Of a stretch of 31,589 nucleotides of DNA, positions 17,967 to 26,614 are shown one piece after another. The stretch spans positions 1-31,589 of the forward strand of contig JAOPGA020000862.1 in the NCBI GenBank assembly GCA_026419775.2, in the 5' to 3' direction. The notes beneath the pieces were generated by a model. It had not been told where the DNA came from and did no database searches. It was given only the letters and a program-made list of their open reading frames with translations. The stretch is from Acrasis kona (taxonomy: Eukaryota; Heterolobosea; Eutetramitea; Acrasida; Acrasidae). The position numbers were made by a program, and so were the translations under genes. Numbering within the stretch: the first letter of the stretch is position 1; the number at the start of each line of letters is the position of its first letter.

Positions 17967-19301
17967 ATGAAGAAATTCAACATTGATGATTATGAGGTAC
18001 AATTCGACCTTGTCATCAGAGAGGACCAAATACGTGACAATTTCAAACTGTTCTTAAAGCAATCGTTTGCTTCTGAGATACCAATGTTCTGCAAAACAAT
18101 CTTCAAACTGAGGCAACTTGAGGACGAAGATGCTACTGTGCAATGCAAAGAGATATTTGACAAGTTTTTTGTTCCAGGAGAATACGAGCTCAACATTGAT
18201 GGGTGTTTAAAGAAATCAATCAAGAATGCATTAGAGGAAAAAGACACAAAGAGAACAAGAATGCTTTTTGAACAAGTTTACCAAATCATGTATAATGACT
18301 TGAAGGACGACTGCTTCCCACGCTACATTAGAAGCCAAATGTATAAAGACTTTGCACACAAAATGGGAGAAAGTTACATTAAAAGTCTTTCAATCCACAG
18401 GTCTCAATCCCAAAACAAGGCCCTGTTATATAAACCCGAGGACTTTGACGGAAATTGCATTGACGATAAAGATGTCTCCTTTGTTACAAAACTTTGTGAA
18501 GACTCTCTAGACTGGAAGGGTGTAGGGTTCAACATTCCATTCGCAAGTGGTGCCGACCCGGATTCAAAGTTCTATCTAAGTGAAACAAATTATAGTATTG
18601 GTAGTGAAAATTATAAACTTGGAAAGATTGTTGGCCATCTTCCTTGTAGTTCATATAAAGCAATGTGTGCTGCGACTGATATAGATACGGATCAGCTACT
18701 CTCCGCAGTTTCTGTTGGCTATAAAAAGTACGATGAACACACACCCTACTCTGTACAGTGCATTGAGACAACAATAGAGGTCAATAAAATGCTTACCTAT
18801 AGGAGGTCAACTAGTGTTTTTACAATAGTTTATGACACGGAAAGAAGAAGGTATCTATGTATAGCCAAGACGACAAACAATCCCATCATTGGTGGTTATC
18901 CTACTGAAATAAAAAAACATTATCCTGATATCAAGCCATACGAAACAGGTTTCCAACCAGAAAAAAGAAATGCAAAAGTAGTTAATGTGAGTTTGATAAC
19001 TGCATGGGTTTTTGATCACATTTCGGAGGATAGATGTAGATTCTATAACGTGACCTTTGTTGACATCAATAGAAAGTTCCACCTGAACAATGATTTGATC
19101 TTCTACAACATATCCATGAGGAAGATCAAGAGCTTGAGGAACACAATAAACAATAAAACAAAAGAAGAAGAGAATGTCTTTACAAGGCTGCGTACATGTC
19201 TACTCAACGACTTTATAGAAAAGTACATACCCACAGGTGAGACACAGCCTGAATCATCCTTTGAAAGAAGGCGGTCAGGGCAAGGAGTCAAGACTTGGTA
19301 A
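17967..19301 (+). CDS. RGS-domain protein with C-terminal START-like domain
   Basis: Single exon, 444 aa from the ATG at 17967; the frame is open back to 17886 without an ATG, so a 5' exon is possible. Residues about 26-129 form an RGS domain: FKLFLKQSFASEIPMF, KEIFDKFFVPGEYELNI, TRMLFEQVYQIMYNDL and FPRYIRSQMYKDF follow the nine-helix pattern of G-alpha GTPase accelerators. Residues about 184-404 look like a START/Bet v1-type lipid-binding fold, with alternating strands (FYLSETNY, KLGKIVGHLPCSSYKAMCA, SVFTIVYDTERRRYLCIAK) and a final helix 'FTRLRTCLLNDFIEKYIP'. RGS is more secure than START. The pairing suggests G-protein signalling at a membrane with lipid input. The gene is convergent with the Myb gene. 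Confidence 0.74.
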   Translation: MKKFNIDDYEVQFDLVIREDQIRDNFKLFLKQSFASEIPMFCKTIFKLRQLEDEDATVQCKEIFDKFFVPGEYELNIDGCLKKSIKNALEEKDTKRTRMLFEQVYQIMYNDLKDDCFPRYIRSQMYKDFAHKMGESYIKSLSIHRSQSQNKALLYKPEDFDGNCIDDKDVSFVTKLCEDSLDWKGVGFNIPFASGADPDSKFYLSETNYSIGSENYKLGKIVGHLPCSSYKAMCAATDIDTDQLLSAVSVGYKKYDEHTPYSVQCIETTIEVNKMLTYRRSTSVFTIVYDTERRRYLCIAKTTNNPIIGGYPTEIKKHYPDIKPYETGFQPEKRNAKVVNVSLITAWVFDHISEDRCRFYNVTFVDINRKFHLNNDLIFYNISMRKIKSLRNTINNKTKEEENVFTRLRTCLLNDFIEKYIPTGETQPESSFERRRSGQGVKTW

Positions 19302-19439
19302 AAAGCACAAATTTTGTTAATATAATAAACCTATTTATAACTTTAACACTCTTTCTTTACACATCACTCACATCCTCTCCAGATACACACGAACAAGAAA
19401 ACACAAATAAAACATATAAAAATAAATTTTACAATAATA

Positions 19440-21725
19440 TTAAAAGAAGAAGTCTTGTTGATTTTGAAAATTGCTTCTCTTCGCAGGCGACGTTCCGTTC
19501 AATAAGGATACATCAAAACTTACACTTCTATGATGGGCACGCTTGAATTTCTTCTTCCGGACTCCACCCGACGGTATCGCATCAACACCTATACCAAACA
19601 TGTGTTCGCTCTTTATTAACAATTCATCAAACATGAAGGAGGCATCGTCACCAAAATCAACATTTGAGTTTTCGAACAAACTTGCAGAGGAACAAGAGTT
19701 GCTGTTGTTGATAATGTTTCTGTTAAAATCTATGAATTCTTCACCTCCTCCGAAACCCATGTCCGCGCCGATTCTGCTGTTGACACCCATCAAGTCAATG
19801 TCCACAATGTTATCTTCGTCGTCGATTGGTTCTTGTTTAATGTTCATCATGCTGTCCATCATCATCAAGCTGGTGAGGTCGTCTCCGCCGCTGTTCGCAA
19901 ACTCATTCATGCTCAACTCATCATCTCCGGACAAGTCAAGTTTAAAATCTTGCCTCTGATCTTCTTCGTCGGTCGTTATGAGTGCGTGTTGTTGACGTGC
20001 TTGCATGACGATCTGATCCATGTTGAAAGGTGAACCGGAGATCATAATGTCTGGTGTTTCCAAAATTCGTCCATCGTCATTGCTTGACCGGAACTGAGAG
20101 GATTTTTGTTTACTAGGGATTGGTTTGGCTTGTGTTTCTGTCGATAATAAATTCTCCATACATGACGTGGAAGCGTACCGGCGCAATGTTCCTTGATTGT
20201 TTTGTTGTAAATGATGTTGATGATGGAAATGTTGTTGTTGTTGCTGTTGTACATGATGTTGCTGTTGGTTAATCTCTTGTTGAACGAATTGTATGGGTTT
20301 GGGTTGTTGGGCTACAATTGGACTTGTGACGACCGTTGGTGTTGGGCACGAATGGATCCTATTTGTGTTTTGGTTTGTGGTTGTCGAAGAGTTGGCTAGG
20401 AAAAAGTTGGATTGACCTGGTTGAGGTGAGTGTGTAGTGGGCGATCTTGGACTAGGTGCAGATAAAATTCTATTCAATTGTAAGGGCGGCGAAACTTTGT
20501 TGATTGCTAGTGATGGCGGCTGTTGAGGTGGTGGAGCGTAGGAAATAAATTGTTGTTGAGTGGGTGTGACTGATCTTTGTGCTGTTGGAGATAATACAGT
20601 AGGTGTGCTTGCATTAGAGTTTGGACTTGTAAGAGTCAATCCTCCGAAACCAATTGCGGTTGGACTTGGTGGAACTGAAGAAGTCAACTTGAACTGAGAG
20701 TGATATTGATTTTGATGGGCAAGTGAGCTGAGTTGTAACATGCTCGTACTCGTCGTTAATGTAGGAGGTACAAATTGTTGCATTTGTGGTTGAAGGTTCA
20801 AATGATACGTCCCATGAATAGCATCATTTCCAAGTTGTGTGTTGGCGACGCCTTGCTCGGTAAATTGATAAAAGGCAGTGTCGCTCAATGAACGTGTGTG
20901 ACCTTTTGCGTCAGGACGTGTCCTTCTCTGCTTCCTTTGGCTTTTATTGCTTCCCTTCTTCTTTCTTGCCATCAAAGAGTTGAAGTGATTCTTGCAAGCA
21001 TTGTCCGTCCTTCCTGGTAACATTTTGCTAATCTCCGCCCATTTATTTCCCATCTGCTCTTGGCTCTCTAATAATGTCTTTTCTTCTTCTTCACTCCAAG
21101 GCTCCTTTTTAATGTTTGGATTCAAGTGGTTATACCACCTCTCTCTGCATTGTTTCCCTATTCTTCCTGGTAGGTGGGACGCAATCATGCTCCAGTTCTC
21201 TGCTCCGTAAGCTTGTACTAGCTTCACGATGGATTCATCTTCATCTTTGGTCCATGGACCCTTGACCAAGTTGGGATTAAGTACTTTTTGCCATCTATGG
21301 AGACACTGAACGCTCGTTCTATTATTTAACATCTCGGCTATTTTCTTCCAATTCTTGCCTCCATGAGTATTGACAGCCTCTCTGAGAGCTTCATCTTCTT
21401 CCTCTGTCCAACCTCCTTTTCGACTACGTCTGACTGGACCTGTCCTTCGAATGGTGGCATTACTATTGCTCGACCTCTTTCTTCGTTCGTCCAGGCCGAG
21501 TTGGTCGTCGTCGTCTAGATTTTCTTCGTCCTCTTCATCATCGTAATCTTCATTTAATAATGCATCGTCGTCTTGCTCGTCATCTCCCTGGGGACTTTGT
21601 TGCTGCTCCTTAAATGGTTGCTGGTATTTGGCCGCTATCGTAATATTATGTGGAGCAGCATTTGAGAACATTGCTGGCGGTTGATGATTAAAGGTTGTGG
21701 TTTGGGGCACATTTATTTCAAACAT
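19440..21725 (-). CDS. Three-repeat (R1R2R3) Myb transcription factor
   Basis: Single exon of 761 aa. An acidic N-terminal stretch (about 47-80) precedes three Myb repeats: R1 with W106, W126, W145; R2 with W158, W178, W197; R3 with W210, W229 and Phe at 248 in place of the third Trp. R2/R3 include [28 protein letters not shown] and [13 protein letters not shown], the base-contacting signature of c-Myb-type proteins. A basic region, [14 protein letters not shown], follows. The rest is Ser/Pro/Gln-rich with poly-Q, then an acidic part with two psi-K-x-E sites (IKQEP and IKSE) that could be sumoylated, and a basic C-terminus with [15 protein letters not shown]. It should bind the YAACNG-type Myb site in the nucleus and, like animal 3R-Mybs, may control cell-cycle genes. 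Confidence 0.93.
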   Translation of the reverse strand: MFEINVPQTTTFNHQPPAMFSNAAPHNITIAAKYQQPFKEQQQSPQGDDEQDDDALLNEDYDDEEDEENLDDDDQLGLDERRKRSSNSNATIRRTGPVRRSRKGGWTEEEDEALREAVNTHGGKNWKKIAEMLNNRTSVQCLHRWQKVLNPNLVKGPWTKDEDESIVKLVQAYGAENWSMIASHLPGRIGKQCRERWYNHLNPNIKKEPWSEEEEKTLLESQEQMGNKWAEISKMLPGRTDNACKNHFNSLMARKKKGSNKSQRKQRRTRPDAKGHTRSLSDTAFYQFTEQGVANTQLGNDAIHGTYHLNLQPQMQQFVPPTLTTSTSMLQLSSLAHQNQYHSQFKLTSSVPPSPTAIGFGGLTLTSPNSNASTPTVLSPTAQRSVTPTQQQFISYAPPPQQPPSLAINKVSPPLQLNRILSAPSPRSPTTHSPQPGQSNFFLANSSTTTNQNTNRIHSCPTPTVVTSPIVAQQPKPIQFVQQEINQQQHHVQQQQQQHFHHQHHLQQNNQGTLRRYASTSCMENLLSTETQAKPIPSKQKSSQFRSSNDDGRILETPDIMISGSPFNMDQIVMQARQQHALITTDEEDQRQDFKLDLSGDDELSMNEFANSGGDDLTSLMMMDSMMNIKQEPIDDEDNIVDIDLMGVNSRIGADMGFGGGEEFIDFNRNIINNSNSCSSASLFENSNVDFGDDASFMFDELLIKSEHMFGIGVDAIPSGGVRKKKFKRAHHRSVSFDVSLLNGTSPAKRSNFQNQQDFFF

Positions 21726-22217
21726 CCCCTTATGGTTATATAAATGTTCTTCTACTGTGTGCTCGAAAAAGTGGAGTAATTATCTGTACAATAAATACAA
21801 GTGTTCGTGTCAGTACCAGATTTTGGGCCGTCGTAACAGAACCGAATTTTTCTCAAATTGAGTGGGACAGCCAATCAAAGATTCCCTGACATAAAAACAA
21901 AGGAAGAAGGTCGGTTCGCATGAAAAGCAATAGCATGAACAACGAAGAAATATAGGAACGAAATATAATAACTCGGGAGTTTTAACTTTCTCGAGGAAGT
22001 GGTTATGTTGAATGTATAGCAATACTCATGTATGTTTATTCCCTTGAAGATTAAACAAAAAGCTCAGAAGATTGTTCATTTTAACGGAAAAAGTTACTCA
22101 AAAACAATAGGAGCACAATCTATTTCAGGAAATTCTAATTCATTCGCAAACTTTCGTTAATGTTAGTAATGCAAGAAGTACTTTGTTTTCAAAATTGTTA
22201 TATTGTTACATTTTCAA
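21726..22217. other. Spacer upstream of the Myb gene
   Basis: About 490 bp between the Myb start codon and the end of the dioxygenase gene, containing the Myb promoter and the dioxygenase 3' flank. Short open frames on both strands show no family features. Confidence 0.5.
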
Positions 22218-23327
22218 TTATTCTTTGTTTTCTTTGAGAACATCCAACTCATCCAAAACATTCTTCTCATCAAGATATCCGACTTGGTCATCAACAGAAT
22301 CACTCAATAATGAAATTGTTCTACCTAATTCATCTTGAGCCTTTGTCAACATCTCAATAATGGCATCTCTATCATGTTCTCCCTTATATGTTGGAGATTT
22401 CAATATGTAATCCATCATACCCTTGATCCTCCAAGCCTTTTGCCTTGAGAAATCCAAGAATGAAGTTGCTATTGGGTCTCCGTGACGGAAGATTGAATAT
22501 CTTGTATAGTCCTCAGCGAATATGTTTCTTCTCATGTATGTATTGACGAAGCTCACTCTCTTTGTCTCAATGGGAGAGCTCTTAACTTCAGTCACATGAT
22601 GAAGCATCAAACAGCCTTGCATGAACAAGGCCCATCCCTTTCCTGGGTACTTGATAGTTAGGACTTCATCACCTTCCTTTAATTGGCCATTATTCTCTTT
22701 TAGGAGTCTTTTGGCAGTATCTGGGTCACGAAGTGCTATTTGGAAATCTCCTCCAACCATACCATCTGTGTCACTAAGCATTATAACTAGAGCGTAGTCC
22801 CCACTATCAACGTGCCATTGATCGACTGGTCTACCAGTACCAATCTCTCCTACATTTACATGGCCTCTATTCATTATCATACCGTGCGATGTGAGCAGTT
22901 CACCTGCCATAGTAGAAACCAAAGAGTTCACTCTCTCATCCTCTGTGAGATCCCTTACAAAGTCACTAACGTGTGTGAGACCTCTTAGGACTAGTGCACC
23001 TCTGTTGTATGATTTACGGACGTATTGGTGACTGGTTGCCAGTTCTGTTATTCTTCTCAATGTATTGGCTCCTTCAAGACTTAGAAGCTTGAATGGACTA
23101 GTAAGTGCCAATGGAGCGTTCGTGTTATATTTTTTGTTTTCGATGTCACTAAGGTGCTGTTTGAATGGTTTCTTAACAAAGTTTGTGTCTATAACGAACT
23201 CAGGTTCTTGGTAGTCTAGATGTACACTTGCTTTGAAGCTCTCGCCATAGTCACAGTCCTCATAACCTTCTGGGTGCTCGCATGTGGGGTAAGGGAAGGA
23301 CTCTGTGTTGAAAATCGCCTTGGACAT
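22218..23327 (-). CDS. Fe(II)/2-oxoglutarate-dependent dioxygenase
   Basis: Single exon of 369 aa. The metal-binding facial triad is visible: WHVDSGDYAL gives H172 and D174, and LMLHHVTEV gives H243 as the distal His, followed by R257 in KRVSFVNTYM, the 2-oxoglutarate-binding position. Between them lie VGGDFQIAL and GWALFMQGCLM strands of the jelly-roll core. A fairly polar N-terminal 100 residues and an acidic, helical C-terminal tail (from about 320) lie outside the core. There is no signal peptide. The enzyme would use O2 and 2-oxoglutarate to hydroxylate a small molecule or protein; I cannot assign the substrate. It is a different family member from the dioxygenase at 25663-26592. Its start codon faces the CIA30 gene across about 450 bp. 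Confidence 0.8.
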   Translation of the reverse strand: MSKAIFNTESFPYPTCEHPEGYEDCDYGESFKASVHLDYQEPEFVIDTNFVKKPFKQHLSDIENKKYNTNAPLALTSPFKLLSLEGANTLRRITELATSHQYVRKSYNRGALVLRGLTHVSDFVRDLTEDERVNSLVSTMAGELLTSHGMIMNRGHVNVGEIGTGRPVDQWHVDSGDYALVIMLSDTDGMVGGDFQIALRDPDTAKRLLKENNGQLKEGDEVLTIKYPGKGWALFMQGCLMLHHVTEVKSSPIETKRVSFVNTYMRRNIFAEDYTRYSIFRHGDPIATSFLDFSRQKAWRIKGMMDYILKSPTYKGEHDRDAIIEMLTKAQDELGRTISLLSDSVDDQVGYLDEKNVLDELDVLKENKE

Positions 23328-23781
23328 GATAAATTTGTTTCCGATTGTGCTCAGGATATCAATTTATGTTTACTTGTTGGCACTGTTTTGAGTGAAGTCT
23401 AATGATGACATTGACAATATCCATTTAGTGAATTGATACACATTGGGTACTATGGATAATTTATTCAAACATGCTTTTCAATTCTGTCCTATCATTTCCC
23501 AATATAGCCCGGTCTTTTACCTTAAGGGGAATCAAGCTAGATAAGAATAAATTGCCTGAAATTCGTTATCATCAATGTCGAGGAAGATTCACCCATACAC
23601 GTGGTAAAGTGGACAGCAGTAGATTCCATTACAACTACCGTGGTGCATATTGTACCAAACAGGGTGTGTATAATTGCTGGATAGGAATTAAACAAATAAT
23701 TGAATCGGACTCTTCCATTTGCTTTCGATTGTTGTAACACGGTTGTCTAAATACCATGCAAACAATTCATAAAAGACAGGG
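23328..23781. other. Divergent spacer, dioxygenase / CIA30
   Basis: About 450 bp between opposed start codons. It must hold both promoters and contains one small ATG-initiated ORF (23471-23737), listed separately. Confidence 0.45.
23471..23737 (+). CDS. Small unknown ORF with presequence-like N-terminus
   Basis: ATG-initiated ORF of 88 aa that I do not recognise. Its first 20 residues (MLFNSVLSFPNIARSFTLRG) are hydrophobic with Arg and no acidic residue, as in mitochondrial presequences, and the rest is basic with several Cys and Tyr. It lies 45 bp upstream of the CIA30 start, on the same strand. It could be a small mitochondrial protein, a 5' leader ORF or chance; the opposite strand is also open over this stretch. 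Confidence 0.3.
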   Translation: MLFNSVLSFPNIARSFTLRGIKLDKNKLPEIRYHQCRGRFTHTRGKVDSSRFHYNYRGAYCTKQGVYNCWIGIKQIIESDSSICFRLL

Positions 23782-24687
23782 ATGTTATACAAATTACCGT
23801 TTTTGAGGAAGTTATCTCTTGCACGATATTCGTTTTTGGACTTGATTGCTGCAAAAATGTTAAAACTGAAACTTGGCGAAAAAAAGCATCAACTTCTTCG
23901 CATGGGATCAGAAGTGGAGTTGAATAGATGGACACTTCTTACAGATAGAATCTTTAATGGAACGTCAAAATGTTCTCTTGAGAGGACAGAAGATAACACA
24001 GGTACTCGAATACAAAACGTGTGTTTTATTAAATGGTAAAAGTGATATTTAGTGGCCGACTAGCGGAAGTATCAAATGGAGAAGAAACTGTTCAATCCTT
24101 CACTCGAGCTTGGATTATTGTAAGTCCCTTGTAGACCTCATTCTAAATCGTATAGTATCAATTTTTTACACAAGATATGAGCGACTTTGTTGGTGTAAAA
24201 ATCAAATATAGAATTTCCTCAATAAAAGATGTTAGGAATTTTCAATTCCAAGTATTAACAAAAAACTTCATTGGTGACACATTCTTTTTTGCTACTTTTG
24301 TCGACAGAAAGTCAGAGGATAGCTTCGGAGAGTGGAAGCAAGTGAACATACCCTTTGATGTTCTGAGATTGAACAGTTTTGGCAGCGAGAACAGAGCTTT
24401 ATGGGGGGACAGAGTAAGTTCACTTGAGTACGTTGAAGCGATAGGAATTGGAGTTAGTGACTTTTATGCTGGTGATTTTAGAATAGAAATTAGCAGCATT
24501 GAAGCATACTCAGATCCAGACGACGATAGCCAAGTATGTATTTGCTAACTACATTAATTGTTAACTTTTTATGTAGGGATGGGAGCCTATAAAGGTCAAG
24601 TATTTGGAAGCAAACAGATCTGACGATGTTCACGATTCACAGGACGTTAACCAAAAGAAACAAAAACAAAAGACATACTTTGAATAA
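23782..24687 (+). CDS. NDUFAF1: CIA30-domain complex I assembly factor (NDUFAF1-like)
   Basis: Four exons, 23782-24001, 24043-24119, 24156-24533 and 24577-24687, with introns of 41, 36 and 43 nt; 261 aa. The N-terminus (MLYKLPFLRKLSLARYSF) looks like a mitochondrial targeting sequence. The CIA30 pattern follows: W-x-LL-x-DR-x-F-x-GTS, VIFSGRL, a DMSDFVGVKIKYRI strand, FFFATFVDR, EWKQVNIPFDVLRL, and a closing 'YAGDFRIEISSIEAY'. In animals and fungi this factor chaperones early assembly of the complex I membrane arm in mitochondria. This implies a respiring mitochondrion with complex I. The second intron has two AGs; the later one (ending 24155) keeps the frame and the family pattern. Confidence 0.85.
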
Positions 24688-24834
24688 TGACTACATTAAT
24701 TTTACCACTCAACTCCTGTCAAAGATGTGTGAAAATAAATTTTAAATGTTTAAAAGTGTATTTTTATTTAATGTTTTGAGGTAGGTCCCACCCACTACCA
24801 TCACCCTTATTAATCTTAATCAATTTTGGCATTT

Positions 24835-25574
24835 TTAATCTGTGTAATATCTGTCACCAAAGTCACCTAACCCTGGCACAATGAAGTTTTTGTCGTTCAA
24901 GCCCTTGATATATGAGTGATTAGTTTATGAGTGCGATTAATCATGCTTACCTTGTCAATGAAGGATGTGACCACTCTGAGTTGTGGGAAAGTATCTCGGA
25001 AGTGTTTAATACCTTCAGGACTTGAGATCAAGTTTAAGAATATAATTCTCTCCTCTGATACTCCACGTTTTTTTAGTACCTCAACAGCCTTGATAGCACT
25101 GCCTCCAGTTGCCAACATTGGATCCAATAAGAATACCCATCTGTCAGCAATATCCTCCGGTAGTTTGGAGTAATATAGCTTGGCCTCACTAGTCTCCTCA
25201 TCTCTTTGAATTAGAATTTTTCCAATTCTGACAGAGCGACAGCAGTCTCTTAGACCCTGTTCCATTGATTCTCCAGCTCTCATCACAGAAACACCACAAA
25301 TTTTCCCTTCAAATTGAACACCTGTGTAGGTATTTCCAGTGTAGGTATCAACCGTTACTTCGGTCACAGGTAGATAATTTAGACCAGCTTCTACAAGAAG
25401 ACGAATGATTCTATCAGAGTAGAAGATAAAGTCACCTCTTTTTGTCTCCTTTGATCGAATTTTGGTGAGTAGAGCGATGAGTTGGTTCGTCTGTCTCAAA
25501 ACTAAAACATTATCGTATGGTGATGGGACACTAAGCTCTGAATTTGTGTTGGAGGGTGTGTCGTCTGAGTCCAT
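24835..25574 (-). CDS. UPRT: Uracil phosphoribosyltransferase
   Basis: Two exons, 24951-25574 and 24835-24903, with a 47 nt phase-0 intron; 230 aa. The chain carries the type I PRTase features of UPRT: VLRQTNQLIALLTKIRSKET at the start, CGVSVMRAGESME, the PRPP loop LLDPMLATGGSA (about 149-160), ERIIFLNLISSPEGI, and, restored by the second exon, FIVPGLGDFGDRYYTD, the uracil-binding C-terminus. It converts uracil and PRPP to UMP in the pyrimidine salvage pathway, in the cytosol. Length and motifs fit catalytically active protist and fungal UPRTs. Without the splice the protein would end in an unrelated tail, which supports the intron. It is divergent from the dioxygenase-F-box gene, with 88 bp between starts. 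Confidence 0.94.
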
Positions 25575-25662
25575 GCTGAAAATTACAATATAATTTTAAC
25601 CTATCACTGAAGAAATTACAATGGCGTGAGTACATCCCCCGAACTTACTGTATTCGTAAACG
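25575..25662. promoter_or_regulatory. Divergent promoter with a minimal upstream ORF
   Basis: Eighty-eight bp between the UPRT and dioxygenase-F-box starts. A two-codon upstream ORF, ATG GCG TGA, begins at 25621 on the + strand. The following GTGAGT resembles a splice donor, but joining it to the main frame does not work from that ATG. Confidence 0.42.
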
Positions 25663-26592
25663 ATGAAGCAGGGTGCAGAAGTTAGAGACTATGGCGGGTC
25701 TATATTTCAATTTGATATCTCCTCAGATATTTGCTCATCCCTTGAAATGTCGCTACTACCGATCATAAACGAACCTCAGAATCCACCCCTGATAAAGCAT
25801 TTTAATGCGGGAATAGTTTTAAACAATACATTCCCCTCCTTGTATATGTTTATCAAGCGCTGTCTTGTACCTTTATCAAAAAGATTGTTTCCAGAATGTC
25901 CATCAGGAATAGACCCAGATGATATATTGTGCCTGATTGCCCTTAAGAATTCTCAAAGAATAAATTCACACGCACAAGAAGAAGACGGAACAGATTGGCA
26001 CTTCGACGACTCCGTAGTTACTTTCAACATTTGCCTAGGGTATGATTTTAGGGGAGGAAATTTGTCATTCGAGACTAACTCCAAGACGACAGAAGTAGAG
26101 CAGAGAAAGGGAAGCGTTACTGCTCATTTAGGAAAAACGAACCATTGTGCATATAAAATCACAGATGGTAGTAGGATGAATATCATTCTATGGTGTGTCC
26201 CCAAACAAAATTCATACACAAAATCTAATTTCTACAATACTGTGTACAGACATTATCTTCAGAAACAATACGAGACAGGAAATGTTGCATTTGAAGAACC
26301 AAACGTTGACAGGTACTTGAGACTACAAAAGATACCGGATGTAAAATTACCATTTTGTGGGAAGATGTTAACGGGTGTTGAAGTCATAAGTATTTTACAA
26401 TATTTGACACCCTTTGAGTTATGTACACTTGAGTGTTTAAGCAAGGAATGGAAAAAGATTTTGAATCAAGGAATAGGTTCTAGGATGTGGAAGGATTTGT
26501 ATCAAGCTAAGAATTATAAGTTGAAAGTAGGAGGAAGAACTGTGAATTGGAAAGAATGCTACCGAATGGTTGTTGAGAATGTACAAGAATAA
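25663..26592 (+). CDS. 2-oxoglutarate dioxygenase fused to a C-terminal F-box
   Basis: Single exon of 309 aa. The N-terminal two thirds is a prolyl-hydroxylase-type double-stranded beta-helix: H113 and D115 in DWHFDD, FRGGNLSFE, distal H161 in TNHCAYKI, and R171 in DGSRMNIILW for 2-oxoglutarate. Residues about 234-280 then form an F-box-like motif (LTGVEVISILQYLTPFELCTLECLSKEW, continuing to SRMWKDLY), with a final WKECY typical of F-box ends. The fold order implies an SCF adaptor that also hydroxylates, or an enzyme tethered to Skp1; that is inference. JmjC plus F-box is known in KDM2, but this core is of the prolyl-hydroxylase sort. Its stop lies in an AATAAA, 22 bp from the stop of the next, opposed gene. 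Confidence 0.76.
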   Translation: MKQGAEVRDYGGSIFQFDISSDICSSLEMSLLPIINEPQNPPLIKHFNAGIVLNNTFPSLYMFIKRCLVPLSKRLFPECPSGIDPDDILCLIALKNSQRINSHAQEEDGTDWHFDDSVVTFNICLGYDFRGGNLSFETNSKTTEVEQRKGSVTAHLGKTNHCAYKITDGSRMNIILWCVPKQNSYTKSNFYNTVYRHYLQKQYETGNVAFEEPNVDRYLRLQKIPDVKLPFCGKMLTGVEVISILQYLTPFELCTLECLSKEWKKILNQGIGSRMWKDLYQAKNYKLKVGGRTVNWKECYRMVVENVQE

Positions 26593-26614
26593 AGTTTGAT
26601 TATTTGTTCTTTAA

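Noticed and set aside
25621-25668. Small first exon ATGGC joined by a GTGAGT...AAG intron to the dioxygenase-F-box gene
   Set aside because: The splice would put the main ORF out of frame; the ATG at 25663 gives the intact protein.
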